This document shows positions 20,686 through 30,656 of a DNA stretch of 64,000 bases, piece after piece (positions within the stretch are counted from its first letter, which is position 1; each line of letters begins with the position of its first letter). Position numbers and translations under genes: made by a program. The stretch comes from JBKQVT01 sp963727245 (GTDB lineage Bacteria; Planctomycetota; Planctomycetia; Pirellulales; Thermoguttaceae): the NCBI GenBank assembly GCA_963727245.1, contig CAVSFO010000013.1, positions 127,097 to 191,096 on the forward strand, given 5' to 3'. The notes beneath the pieces were generated by a model. The model worked only from the letters and a program-made list of their open reading frames with translations. It had not been told where the DNA came from and did no database searches.

Positions 20686-22173
20686 TTACCGGCCGGGAAC
20701 CGATACGGCCGGCAGCGGCTGGCCGACGGCCCGTTCCAATTCCGCCTGCCGGCGCTGGTAGTCGGCCAGGGCCGCGTAATAGCGCTCCCGCTGACCGTGG
20801 AATTGACGCTCGGCGTCGATCAGCCGCAGGAAGTCCACCTTGCCGGCCGTATAGTTGGCCTGCGCCGAGCGCAGGCTGTGTTCCGAGGCCGGTAGGATCC
20901 GCTCGGCGAACAGCGCGATCACTTGCCGCTGCTGGACCAGCCGATCGCAGGCCGCCTGCACCTCGTAGCGGACCTGGTCGAGCCGGTCCTGATATTCGGC
21001 CCGCCGCTGGGCCACCCGGGCCGCGGCCTGGCGGATTGCCGCCGCGCGGTGCTCGCCCTGCAAGGGCACGTTGAGATTCATCCCCACTTGCGGCCGAATG
21101 TCGACCGGCATGAAGGCGTCGTACTTGGCCACCAACTCGACGTCGGGATAATACTCGCGGCCGGCCAGCTCCAAGTTGGCTTCCTCCATGCGGATGCGGG
21201 CCAACTGCGCCAGCAATTCCGGCCGGCATTGCACGGCCGACTGCCGCAGGGCCTCGACGTTGGGCAGCGCGTCGGCCACGGCCACCTGCGCCGGCGGCGG
21301 CGGCAACGGACAGTCGGCCGCCCGATGGAGCAAGGTGTTGATCCGGGCCATGGACACGCGACGGTCGCGCTCCAGTTCGGCGCGGCGGCTTTCCAAGTCG
21401 GCCAGATCAACGTCGGCCTGGAGCACGTCCTGCTGGCTGGCCTGCGCCACCTCGTACTTGTCCTTGGCGATCTGGCGAAACTCCTGCAACAGCGCGGCCG
21501 TGGCCCGATTCACTTCCGCCTCCCGCACCGCCTGGTAATAGTCGGCCAAGGCCATCTTGGCCATCTCGGCCAGTTGCAACCGGGCATCGCCCAGCTCGCC
21601 GCGGGCGGCGTCGGCTTCCGCCGTGGCGGCGGCGCCCCGCAGCGCCCGCTTGCCGGCCCAGGGCAGCTTCTGCGACGCCTCGACCATCCAGCCGCCGTTT
21701 TGCTGGAGCCCCACGCCGCCGGGGCTCACTGCGAAGCCGAACATCGGATCTTCCCACGACGTCACCTGCGGATAGCGCTCGGCGGCCGCCTGAGCCGCTG
21801 CGGCGGCGGCTTCCAACGACGGGTTGCGCGCCTCCACTTCCGCCACCAGCCGCTCGGGCGACACTTCGGTCTGGCCGGCAAACGGATCGTTCTCCGGCGG
21901 GGCAGCGAGCCCCGGAGGCGAGCCGGGGGATGACTCGACGATGAACGGCGTTGGCGCCGACACTGGGGAAGACGCCGAGGCGAGGACGACCGCGCCCGGC
22001 GCCGGCACAGGCATGACCGGCTGGGCTGGGGCCGGGTACGCGGGCGTGGAGAGCGTGGCCGTCGCCACGGGCTGCGCGGGCCTGGGCGCCGAGACGCAGC
22101 CGGTCGAGTCGCCCAGGAGCATGATCGACAGGGCCAGCGCCAGCCGGCGGATCGTTGTCGAGCGGCTTATCAT
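20686..22173 (-). CDS. TolC-family outer-membrane efflux lipoprotein
   Basis: Outer-membrane channel of a tripartite exporter or metal/RND efflux system. 495 residues. The N-terminus (RRLALALSIMLLGDSTGCVS) is a lipoprotein-like signal with Cys after STG. A Pro/Ala-rich linker of about 80 residues follows, then two OEP repeats of long helices: VAEVEARNPSLEAAAAAAQA ... KYEVAQASQQDVLQADVDLA and CRPELLAQLARIRMEEANLE ... ANYTAGKVDFLRLIDAERQF. PWAGKRALRG is typical of the family. It is intact and not next to an adaptor or pump; the HlyD/ABC set at 8441 is its nearest possible partner, but that is speculation. Confidence 0.9.
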   Translation of the reverse strand: MISRSTTIRRLALALSIMLLGDSTGCVSAPRPAQPVATATLSTPAYPAPAQPVMPVPAPGAVVLASASSPVSAPTPFIVESSPGSPPGLAAPPENDPFAGQTEVSPERLVAEVEARNPSLEAAAAAAQAAAERYPQVTSWEDPMFGFAVSPGGVGLQQNGGWMVEASQKLPWAGKRALRGAAATAEADAARGELGDARLQLAEMAKMALADYYQAVREAEVNRATAALLQEFRQIAKDKYEVAQASQQDVLQADVDLADLESRRAELERDRRVSMARINTLLHRAADCPLPPPPAQVAVADALPNVEALRQSAVQCRPELLAQLARIRMEEANLELAGREYYPDVELVAKYDAFMPVDIRPQVGMNLNVPLQGEHRAAAIRQAAARVAQRRAEYQDRLDQVRYEVQAACDRLVQQRQVIALFAERILPASEHSLRSAQANYTAGKVDFLRLIDAERQFHGQRERYYAALADYQRRQAELERAVGQPLPAVSVPGR

Positions 22174-22363
22174 GTCCGATGCAACCTTTGGGTGTTAACC
22201 CCTCGGTGCGCATCGGCGCCGCCCAGCCGGCACCTCTAGAATTCTCTCTAAAACCCCCAAGCGCGGAATCTTCGGCACATGCCGCCCAAATTTCCGAGGG
22301 GGACAGTCCCCGACTTCTTCGGCAAATGATGCCCAGTTTCGCTGGCTTATCCTACCGGAGGGA

Positions 22364-23945
22364 TCACGACGCCGTGGCCGGCATGTCGAGTTTCGGGCTG
22401 GTCAGGCCGATTTTCGCGATAATAAAGTAGAGCACGAAACCGACGATGAAGGCGGCCACCGGGGGCACGGGGACCAGGTTTTGCTTGTCGGCCAGGGCGG
22501 GGACCCAGGGCGTCAGCAAGGCGGCGACCATGTTGAAGGCGCCGACAGCGAAGCCGACGATCCAGGAGATCCAGCCGGCGGGGTTGAAGCCTGCCCGCGG
22601 CCCGGCCCACTTTCGTCCGGCCAGCAGGTAGTCGGCCAACATGGCGCCGCAGACGGGTCCGAACGAGGCGCCGATGACCTCGAAGATTCTGCCGACGTGG
22701 TCCGCCGCACCGGTCACCGCCAGCGCCACGGCTACCAGCGTGCCGATGCCGACCGAAAGCAGCGGTGGGACCTTCGGCAGCGTCGTCTTGAAGCTGTTGG
22801 CCGCGATGAACGCCGAGAAGCAGCCGCCGGGGAACGACGAGATCGCCAACAGGATCATGATGACGTTCGCCACCTCCTTGAATTGCATGATCGGACTGAT
22901 CGTCTCGCCCCTGCCGCGAACGGCGCTCATCAGGTCGAGCGGATTGAGGCTGCCCGCCACGCTTGCCGGAACCATGGTGCCGCCGTAGGCGCCGGCAACG
23001 ACAAGGATGGCCAGGCCGCCGGCGATGACGGTGGCCAGGGTGACGCCGACCAATCCGCCCCACTGCACGTCGGAACCGTTGCGGCTGTTGGAGGCGATGT
23101 CGGTGCCCGCCGCGCCGGCCGTGGCGAAGAAGCCAACGACGTAGGTGAGGAGAAAGGCGAACACTCCCCAGGTTCCCAAGGGAGCTGCTGGGGCGGCTTG
23201 GGGTTTGTTTTCGCCGGCGGGAGCCTTCTCTGTTTCGGCCGTTGCGTTGGTGCGGGAGGCGGGCGCCTCCGCGCTGGGCTTCGCGTCCGTGGCGGCGGCC
23301 GGGGCCATTTCCAACACCGCGGTCTGCTCAGGATTGAATGTCCCAATCCCACCCGCCGTCTTCACCACCAACAGAATGAGCACCGCCAGCGGAATCAACG
23401 GCAGATACGTGGCCACTCTGGCCACGTATCGAATGCCCTTCAGTCCGACAAAGCCGCAAATCACGGCGAAGGCGGTTGCGATGAGGCCATGGGCGAGCGA
23501 TGGGTGCCACACGGGCCCGCTTGCGCCGATCCCAAAGCACTGACACAGCAACACCGCCACGGCATAGGCGTTGACCGCCAGCCAGCCAAATTGCAGCAGG
23601 CCCATCAGGAGCCCCGGCATGAAGAGCCCGCCCGTGACGCCGTAGGTCGAGGTGCCGACCACGTAGAGCGGCAGGCCGGTCTTCATTCCCAGCAACCCGG
23701 GCACAAGATAAAAGAAGAAGTGGCAGATGAGGGCGGCGAGCACCAATCCTAATAATGCGGTTCCAACGCCCTGCGAAAGAGCACCCCCCAAGGGTTTCGC
23801 GTCTCCCCCGACGGCGATCTTTTGCCAGAAGACGAACCAGAGCATGATGCCCGCGTAGGTGGGGGCGACGTTCTTGTACCAGGCTCGCGCGATTGGCGGC
23901 CGGCACCGGCTTGGCCGCGGCAACATAGGACGGTAGCGACGACAT
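22364..23945 (-). CDS. NCS1-type purine/cytosine permease-like transporter, frame broken once
   Basis: Inner-membrane transporter with about 12 helices, probably for a nucleobase or related compound. The start MSSLPSYVAAAKPVPAANRA has GGGAGGGAG upstream; the frame shifts near 23890 before YKNVAPTYAGIMLWFVFWQK, which fits the NCS1 opening motif. A low-complexity cytoplasmic or periplasmic insert of about 60 residues rich in Ala, Pro and Thr lies between helices 6 and 7 (near 23200-23330), unusual for the family. Later helices include LLTYVVGFFATAGAAGTDIA and FGPVCGAMLADYLLAGRKW, the latter characteristic of NCS1 (MxxDYxxxR). The substrate is not predictable. Confidence 0.8.
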
Positions 23946-24144
23946 AAGAGACTCCCTCCCGCAAGAAATCGTGAATTGTGAGCCAAAATTGTCACGCCCC
24001 AGAGAAGCCGGAGCAGGTAAAGCGAAGTATACAAACTGGAGGAAAGAAATAAAACACCGCTTCACGGCAAATTTGGGAGGCCACGGCGAATCGGGCCGGC
24101 AGGGAAAGCGTGGACTGGGGCCTCGTAAACTGCGTATTCAATGT

Positions 24145-24261
24145 CCCCTCTCCCGCCGGGAGAGGGTTGGGGTGAGGGCCTTGGATCGAACAGTCCCTCG
24201 CCGTGTTCTTGGCTTCTCCCGCGCCCTCACCCCCTGCCCCTCTCCCGGAGGGAGAGGGGGG
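24145..24261. repeat. Inverted repeat, CCCCTCTCCCGCCGGGAGAG family
   Basis: CCCCTCTCCCGCCGGGAGAG then GGTTGGGGTGAGGGC at the left, and GCCCTCACCCC ... CCCCTCTCCCGGAGGGAGAG at the right. A half copy is at 48695. It lies in the 480-base gap between the divergent permease and glycosyltransferase genes; the rest of that gap shows nothing clear. Confidence 0.85.
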
Positions 24262-24428
24262 ATTGCCGCGCGGGCGTGCGAAACCGCAAACGAAGTTCGA
24301 CGCAGCGCGTGATTTTTGACCCAGCCCCCTGCTTCGGGGCCCCCATTCTTCCCTTGACCTCTAAAGCATTCCCAGAGTACCATATCCTGCTTATTTTATC
24401 GCTTGACGATTGGGGCGGTGACGCGCGC

Positions 24429-25795
24429 ATGCGTTGGACTACAAGCAAGCAACTTGTTCTGGTGCTGGGACTGGCGCTCGGGGTCCGCCTGGTCGCGGGG
24501 GTCTATTGGCAGTCGCGCCACCCGGACCACTTCAGCATGGGCGACAGCGACGGCTATTTCACCCTCGGCCGGGCGATCGCCGAAGGCCGCCCCTACGAGT
24601 ATGGCCCCCAGCAGGCGCAGATTTTCCGTACCCCGGGCTATCCGGCGATTTTGGCGCCGGTGTTCCGGCTGGCGGGCGGGCACGCCGTCCTGGCCGCCCG
24701 CTTGGAAAACGCCCTGCTGGGCACGTTGGCGGTTGCCGGCGTGTGGTGGCTGTCGAGGCAACTGTTCGGCCCGCGGGCGGCATTGCTGGCGGCCGCCCTG
24801 GCCGCCTTCTATCCCGAGTCGATCGCCGCCAGCGCCATGGTTCTCAGCGACACGCCGTTTTGCGCGTTGATGCTCTTGCAGCTCGGCCTCTGGACGGCGG
24901 CGTGGAAAGTGGGAGCGGAAAAAGGGGACAGTCCCCATTTGCCGGCACGGCCCGGAGGGTGCTGCGCACAAATGGGGACTGTCCCCTTTTTCCGCGTGCT
25001 GTTGGCGGTGGCCGCCGGGTTGGTCGCCGGCGCGGCGACCCTGGTGAGGCCCAGTTGGCTGCTGTTCACGCCCCTGGCGGCGATGGCCGGCGTGCTCGTC
25101 CACGGCCGCCGGGCGGCAGACGCCCGTAATCCGCGCTGGAGGCACTTGGCTGATCGGCGTGTTCATGGTGGCGCCGATGCTTTTGGTCATGACGCCGTGG
25201 TGGCTGCGCAGCCGCAGGCTGACCGGCCATTTCGTGCCCACGACGCTGCAGGTCGGCGCCAGCCTTTACGACGGCTTGAGCCCGCAAGCCAGCGGGGCCA
25301 GCAACATGAAGCCCGTGGCGGAGTTCGAGCGGCTGTTCCGCGAGCGCCACCCGGCCGAGGAAGACGAAACGCCGGCCGAGTACGAGTATCGCGTCGACGC
25401 CCGCTTGCGGGAAGCGGCTTTGGGCTGGCTGGGCACCGAGCCGGCGGCGGCGCTGCGGCTGGCCGGGACCAAGTTTCTGCGGACCTGGAACGTGTGGCCG
25501 AACGAAGCGAGTTTTTCCGCGTGGCCCGTGCGGCTGGCGGTCGCCGTCACGTACTTGCCGCTGTTGTTGCTGGGTTTGGCGGGCGTAGTGCGCGACGCTT
25601 CGCTGCGGCTGGCCGTACTGGCTATGTTGGTTTCCGGCGTTGTACTTCAGCGCCTTGCACGCCGTATTCGTGGGATCGATTCGCTATCGCCAGCCGGCCA
25701 TGCTGGCCCTGATCGCGCTGGCGGCAGGCGTGATCGTAAGCTGGTGCCCGGACGGCCGCGCCGAGGGCGGCCGGGGGAAGGTGGAAGAAGGCTGA
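24429..25795 (+). CDS. GT39-like (PMT_2) membrane glycosyltransferase, frame broken twice, with in-frame palindrome
   Basis: Predicted polyprenyl-phosphate-sugar-dependent glycosyltransferase of the dolichyl-phosphate-mannose-transferase-like class. First helix LVLVLGLALGVRLVAGVYW, then the loop GDSDGYFTLGRAIAEGRPY and IFRTPGYPAILAPVF, typical of the family's extracytoplasmic catalytic loop (acidic pair and RTPGYP). Several helices follow, ending in PALYFSALHAVFVGSIRYRQ, also typical. Frames shift near 25145 and 25640; the stop TGA is at 25793. Between two helices a perfect 24-base-arm palindrome (24917-24993) is read through in frame, adding about 26 residues (EKGDSPH ... MGTVPFF). Confidence 0.8.
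24917..24993. repeat. Palindromic repeat inside the glycosyltransferase gene, GGGGACAGTCCC family
   Basis: Perfect 24-base arms: GGAAAAAGGGGACAGTCCCC plus ATTT at 24917, and its complement ending at 24993, around a 29-base loop. Length 77 bases, with no stop codon in the reading frame. The same arms in diverged form occur at 2628 and 47272. Confidence 0.95.
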
Positions 25796-25830
25796 TCCAA
25801 GGTAACGGAAGCGTCCTCAACCAGGGAGGG

Positions 25831-28800
25831 TTGTCGGCCATCGTCGCTCGCCTGATCGGCTGCTGTTGGTTCGTTTTCAAATGGGGGCTGGCCCTCAGCG
25901 TGGTCGGTGCTGCGCTGGCGGTGCCCTATTTCTATCGTCACCTCGACGAGAAGATCAGCCAGCAGGTCCAGTTGCGGCTGGCCCAGCAGTACCCGGGACT
26001 CAAGGTGACGATCGGCTCGGCCACGCTGGTCAAGGGTGAGGGAATTTCGATCCGCGGCTTGTCGATCCTGGAACTCGGCGCCGAGGGTCCGGCCGCCGAG
26101 TTGCTCACGTACGACGAATGTTTCCTGCATTGCCGCACCGATTTGCAGGACTTGCTCACCGGCGACCTGGAAGTGACCCAGGTGACGATTCGTCACCCCA
26201 CGCTGCGCATGACGCACCGGCCCAACGGGAGTTGGAGCACGGCCAAGCTCTTGCCGCTGCCGAAGCTGAGTAAGCGGCCGCCGCAAGTGACGGTCGAGAA
26301 CGGCACGGTCGAAATCTTCGACCCCTTGAAGAACCCCTCCAGCACGCTGACGCTACGGGACATCAACCTGACGCTGACGCCGCCGGCCGGCGAGGGACCG
26401 TCGGAGAACCGCAGCCTGCAAGGCACCGTGAGCGGCGACTACTTCCGCCGCGTGGTTGTCACCGGGGTGGTCGATCCGCACCGGCCGGGATTCTCACTCA
26501 CCGGCTCGGTCGAGGGCCTGGAGATTTGCCCCGCCCTGCGCGACGCCCTGCCCGGCGCCGTGGCGGAGAAACTCGGCATGTTGGGGGCCCTGCGCGGCGA
26601 GGGCGCAGCAAAGTTCCGCGTCGCCTACGATCCGGCGGCGGCGACGCCCCTGGAATTCAACGTCAGCGGCCGCCTGGTCCACGGCCTGCTGGACGATCCC
26701 CGCCTTCCCCATCCCTTGACCGACATCAACGCCACCGTGCAGCTCAGCAACCAGGGCTTCGCGGTCGAGGACCTGACGGCGCGGAGCAACCAGGCGACGC
26801 TCCGCCTGTCGGCCCACGGCAAGTCGCTGGGGCTGGACCAGCCGCTGCAGGTGGAGGCCAGGATTCGGCAACTGGAGCTGGATCGCCCGTTGCTGGACGC
26901 CCTGCCGGAGAAACTCCAGCAACAGTGGTCCAAGTTTCTTCCGGAGGGCCGGGTCGACGTCGACGCGACGCTGCTCTACGACGGCGGGCACTGGTATCCG
27001 CAGTTGACCGTCCGCTGCCTGGACGTGTCGTTTGCGCACTACAAATTCCGCTATCGCCTGGAGGGCGGCACGGGGACGGTGACGCTGCAGGACGACGTTT
27101 TGCAGGTCAACCTGATGGCCTACGGCGGCAACCAGCCGGTGCGCGTCGACGCCCGCTGGCAGCATCCCCTGTCGGCGCCCGCCGGCTGGATGGAAGTCCG
27201 CGGCGACGATCTGCCGCTGGATGAGAAGCTGCTGGCCGCCCTGCCCGAGCGGTCCCGGGCGCTGGCCAAGTCGCTGGACCTCCACGGCGCGGTCAGCGTC
27301 CAGTACAACCTCTGGCGGCAGTCGCCGCAGGAGCCGGCCCACCAGCACCTCTTCGCCCGCGTCAATCGCTGCGGGCTCCGCTACGACAAATTCTCCTACC
27401 CGCTGGCCAACGTCCACGGCACGCTGACGATGACCGACGGCAACTGGACCTTCAGCGGCCTGGAGGGGACCAACGGCGCCACCCGCGTCACCTGCGAAGG
27501 CGAAATGACCACCACCGCCGCCGGCCACGACCTGGCGCTGCGGTTCCGCGCCGGGACGTCCCCCTGGAAGACGAACTGCGCAACGCCCTGCGCCCGGCGC
27601 TGCGGCAGGTCTGGGACGATCTGCGGCCGCGGGGCATCATCGACCTGACGGCGGAGATCAGCTACAAGGACGGACCCAATCTGCTGGGCGTCACCGTCCG
27701 CGCCGAGCCGCACAGCGAAACCACCTCCATCGAGCCCGCCAGGTTCTCCTACCACCTGGAGAAGCTGCAAGGCGTCTTCACCTATCGCAACGGCCGCGTG
27801 ACGATCGAGCGTCTCAAGGCGCAACACCAGGCCGTCAAAGTGGCCGGCGGCGGCTTCTGCGAGTTCCTCCCCGACGGCGGCTGGCACATGCACCTCGCCG
27901 GGCTCAACGTCGACCGGCTGCGGGTCGATCGCGACCTCATGCAGGCCGTGCCCGAGCGACTGCGAAAGACCCTGGCGGAACTCAACCCCACCGGCTCGTC
28001 GAGCCTGCGGGGAAGTCTCGACCTGGCCGGCGGCGCGGCGGCGGGCCAGCCGGTCCGCGCAATGGGAGCTCGCCCTGGGGCTGCAACAGGCCGCCCTCGG
28101 CTACCCCAGCGACCGGCTGGAAAACATCTGCGGCGGCCTGACCCTCAACGGCGGCTACAACGGCCGCAACTTCTACTCCTGCGGCGAACTGGCGATCGAT
28201 TCCCTCATTTACAAGGAACGCCAGTTGACCCGGCTGATGGGACCGCTGTGGATCGACGATCAGCAGGTGCTCTTCGGCGCCGGGGCGGACAAGTGGCGGA
28301 GCGAAGCCTTTCGCGAGAACAGGCCCGCGGGGCAACGCTTCCGCTCCTTGACCGCCGCCCTCTACGGCGGCACCGTCTACGGCGACGCCTGGGTGCTGCT
28401 GGGCGCGGAGCCTCGCTACGGCATCCGCGCCAACCTCGTCGACGGCCAGTTGGCCCGCTGGCGCAGGAAAACCTGGCCGGCCGCCAGAACCTCAAGGGCC
28501 GCATCATGGCCAGCGTCGAACTCCAGGGCGCCGGCCACACCCGCAATACCCTCAGCGGACGCGGCACGATGCAGCTTCGCGACGCCGACGTCTACGAGCT
28601 GCCGCTGATGATCTCGATGCTCAAGCTGCTGAGCGTCCGCGCCCCCGACGCCAACGCCTTCAGCAGTAGCGACGTCGCCTTCCACGTCCAGGGCGAGCAC
28701 GTTTATTTCGACCACCTCAATTTCACCGGCGACGCCATCAGCCTGCTGGGCCAGGGCGAAATGAACGCGCAGGCGGAGATCCACCTGGCGTTTACGGCCA

Positions 28801-28985
28801 TTGTCGGCCGCGGCGACCTGCCCGTGCCCATCGTCCGCGAGCTGTTCACCGGCGCCAGCCAGCAGTTCCTGGTGATTTACGTCGACGGCCCCTTGCACAA
28901 CCCGTCCATGCGGAAAGAGGCCTTCCCCGGGCTGAAAGAGGCGTTGCAGCACTTGCAGACCGATCTGCAAGGCAAGAGCATGTAG
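25831..28985 (+). CDS. AsmA-like/DUF3971-type envelope protein, frame broken three times
   Basis: Large protein (about 1,050 residues) of the AsmA/YhdP/TamB type, thought to span the periplasm and help move lipids to the outer membrane. One N-terminal helix (FVFKWGLALSVVGAALAVPY) followed by long beta-rich repeats: LKVTIGSATLVKGEGISIRG, LEVTQVTIRHPTLRMTHRPN, and an AsmA-like C-terminus (RGTMQLRDADVYELPLMISM, VAFHVQGEHVYFDHLNFTGD, FLVIYVDGPLHNPSM). Frames shift near 27555, 28060 and 28465. The start is uncertain: TTG at 25831 is in frame, but its GGGAGGG lies too close; a CTG near 25792 is an alternative. The gene starts within 40 bases of the glycosyltransferase stop, suggesting co-transcription. 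Confidence 0.78.
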
Positions 28986-29075
28986 TACGACGTTCAGAAA
29001 GTTCATGCCGGCGAGAAAAGCCCCCCGTTTGCAACGGGGGGGCAACATCCAGCGGCAGGAACTTGGTGGAAGAGG
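28983..29075. repeat. Dispersed repeat fused to a stop codon, TAGTACGACGTTCAG family (copy A)
   Basis: Begins exactly at the TAG stop of the AsmA-like gene with TAGTACGACGTTCAG, continues through GCCGGCGAGAAAAGCCCCCC, a hairpin around TTTGCAA, and ends CTTGGTGGAAGAG. The second copy at 54432 also starts at the stop codon of the preceding gene. Confidence 0.9.
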
Positions 29076-29114
29076 CAGTAGCCGTGAGCTAGACTTGTTT
29101 AGGGGAGGTTGCCG

Positions 29115-29444
29115 ATGAGCATAGGACCGATGAACGCCATCGCCGCCAGCGTGGCCGGCACCCCGCTGGCGCAAACGCGGGGCCCCGACGTGGAGCGCGC
29201 CGGGCAGGACCTCGGCGTGCAGCAACACGCCGTACAGGGCGAACTCACGGCCGAATCGGCCTCCGGCGTCGGCGAAACGGACGGCGAGGAACACCAGACC
29301 GGCGAGCGCGACGCCGACGGCCGGCTGCCTTGGAAAATTCAGGTCGCCGACAAAGAGACCGGCGACGACGAAGATGTTCCCGCCGGGCCGCCCGCCAAAG
29401 ACCCCGCCGGCCAGAGCGGCAACCTGCTCGACCTCAGCGGGTAG
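29115..29444 (+). CDS. Small acidic conserved hypothetical protein
   Basis: 109 residues; AGGGGAGG lies before the ATG. It begins MSIGPMNAIAASVAGTPLAQ, then reads RGPDVERAGQDLGVQQHAVQ, and ends in an acidic, Pro/Gly-rich tail (EHQTGERDADGRLPW ... NLLDLSG). I recall similar proteins as unassigned planctomycete genes. No signal peptide or membrane helix; probably largely disordered after residue 60. Function unknown. It is convergent with the protease gene. Confidence 0.7.
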   Translation: MSIGPMNAIAASVAGTPLAQTRGPDVERAGQDLGVQQHAVQGELTAESASGVGETDGEEHQTGERDADGRLPWKIQVADKETGDDEDVPAGPPAKDPAGQSGNLLDLSG

Positions 29445-29471
29445 GGCAGATCCGGAAACGCGGCTGAAAAC

Positions 29472-30214
29472 TCAATTACTTTGGCCTTGCTTGCAGCGTC
29501 GAGCCGCCTTCTGAATGTCGACGCACGAAATTGCAAAGTTAAGGTTCTGGCCGCCCACGCGGCAGAACGTGCTTATGCCGACAACCTCGCCTCGCTGATT
29601 CACAAGAGGGCCGCCACTGCTTCCAGGTGAGATTGCCGCGTCGGTCTGTACCCAGGTCCCGTCGAACCGCTTTCCGAGGTTAAGCTCATTAAGGTATTTT
29701 GCGGTCCTCACGCCGCTTACAATTCCGCGGCTGAGGCTGGACTCAAAGCCTTTCGGACTCCCGAATGCAGCCACGTCCTCGCCCTGTTTTGGCAACGCGG
29801 CGCTCACGGCAAGCTTCTTCATCAGTTCCTTGCGGGTCGTGATACCGACAACGGCGATGTCCTTCGCCTCGTCCAAATACAGCACTCCGTCGGCCCTCGC
29901 GGAGACCCCTCCTTGAAATTTCACCGTCAGGCTCCGGCAGCCGTCGACCACGTGGTGATTAGTAACAATCATTGTGTCGGCGGCAACGAAACCTAGCTCC
30001 CCGGAGCGGCTTCCGTCATCAGATTCACGACCGACGGCTGCACCTTCTCACTCAGCGCGGCGAGGCGTTCATCCGCGCGCAGGCGCGCCGTGGGAAGGAA
30101 AAACAGCGACAAGAACAGAAGCCGCCAGGTAATTGCCCGCCGTTGAAACGCCACACCGCGATTCGCGGTATACGCCCGCGCCACCGGCCCGTTGCCCATG
30201 ACCGCTACCTCCAT
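29472..30214 (-). CDS. HtrA/DegP-like trypsin-fold serine protease, frame broken once
   Basis: Exported S1C-type protease. The N-terminus has a signal sequence (RRAITWRLLFLSLFFLPTA) and then LAALSEKVQPSVVNLMTE, the usual opening of the HtrA protease domain. The catalytic triad is visible: His in IVTNHHVVDG, Asp in AKDIAVVGI, Ser in SPGSSGGPLVN. No PDZ domain follows; the chain ends right after the protease fold, so it would be a short, PDZ-less form of about 240 residues. The frame shifts near 29997 with an in-frame TAG just before GFVAADTM. Start codon uncertain (30214 or 30199). Confidence 0.82.
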
Positions 30215-30656
30215 CTAGAAGAAAGGGAGCACACCGCCATCGCCATCCCGGGAGCCTTGCGACAGCCTTGGAGAGAAGCAACGTCGGCGGCTCCCATGCG
30301 GGAGCCTGCCCCGAACGTTGTCTCTCCGAGGAACATGTCGCAATTTCCCGGAAACAACGATGGATCAGGTTGTAGTCGATTATCGAAACGCGGTTTTGCG
30401 AATAATTTCCCTGCGTGTTTTGATTGGTAACTCTCCCGCCAGATTACACCGAAGCACCGTGCCGGTCAATACCCCCCGGACCGCAAAATAACACTCCGCC
30501 CCGCGAGCAAGGCGCGGACTGAGGCGCGGACACGGGGAGGCGCATACCCGTTTCGCCCCGGCTGGCGACAGGGGATAATCGTGCGTTCAGCGTAAGCATT
30601 GTGCCGATTCGACGCAGTTCCATCTATGCTGAAGGATAACTACGGCGGACGCGGCC
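30215..30656. other. Intergenic region without a recognised gene
   Basis: 442 bases between the divergent protease upstream side and the DAHP synthase stop. I see no open frame with a ribosome site and no repeat shared with the other families. The centre is AT-richer and may hold the protease promoter. Confidence 0.5.

Noticed and set aside
30215..30656. A small RNA or hidden gene in the 442-base gap
   Set aside because: No promoter-terminator pair, no stable stem with T-run and no open frame with a ribosome site was visible.
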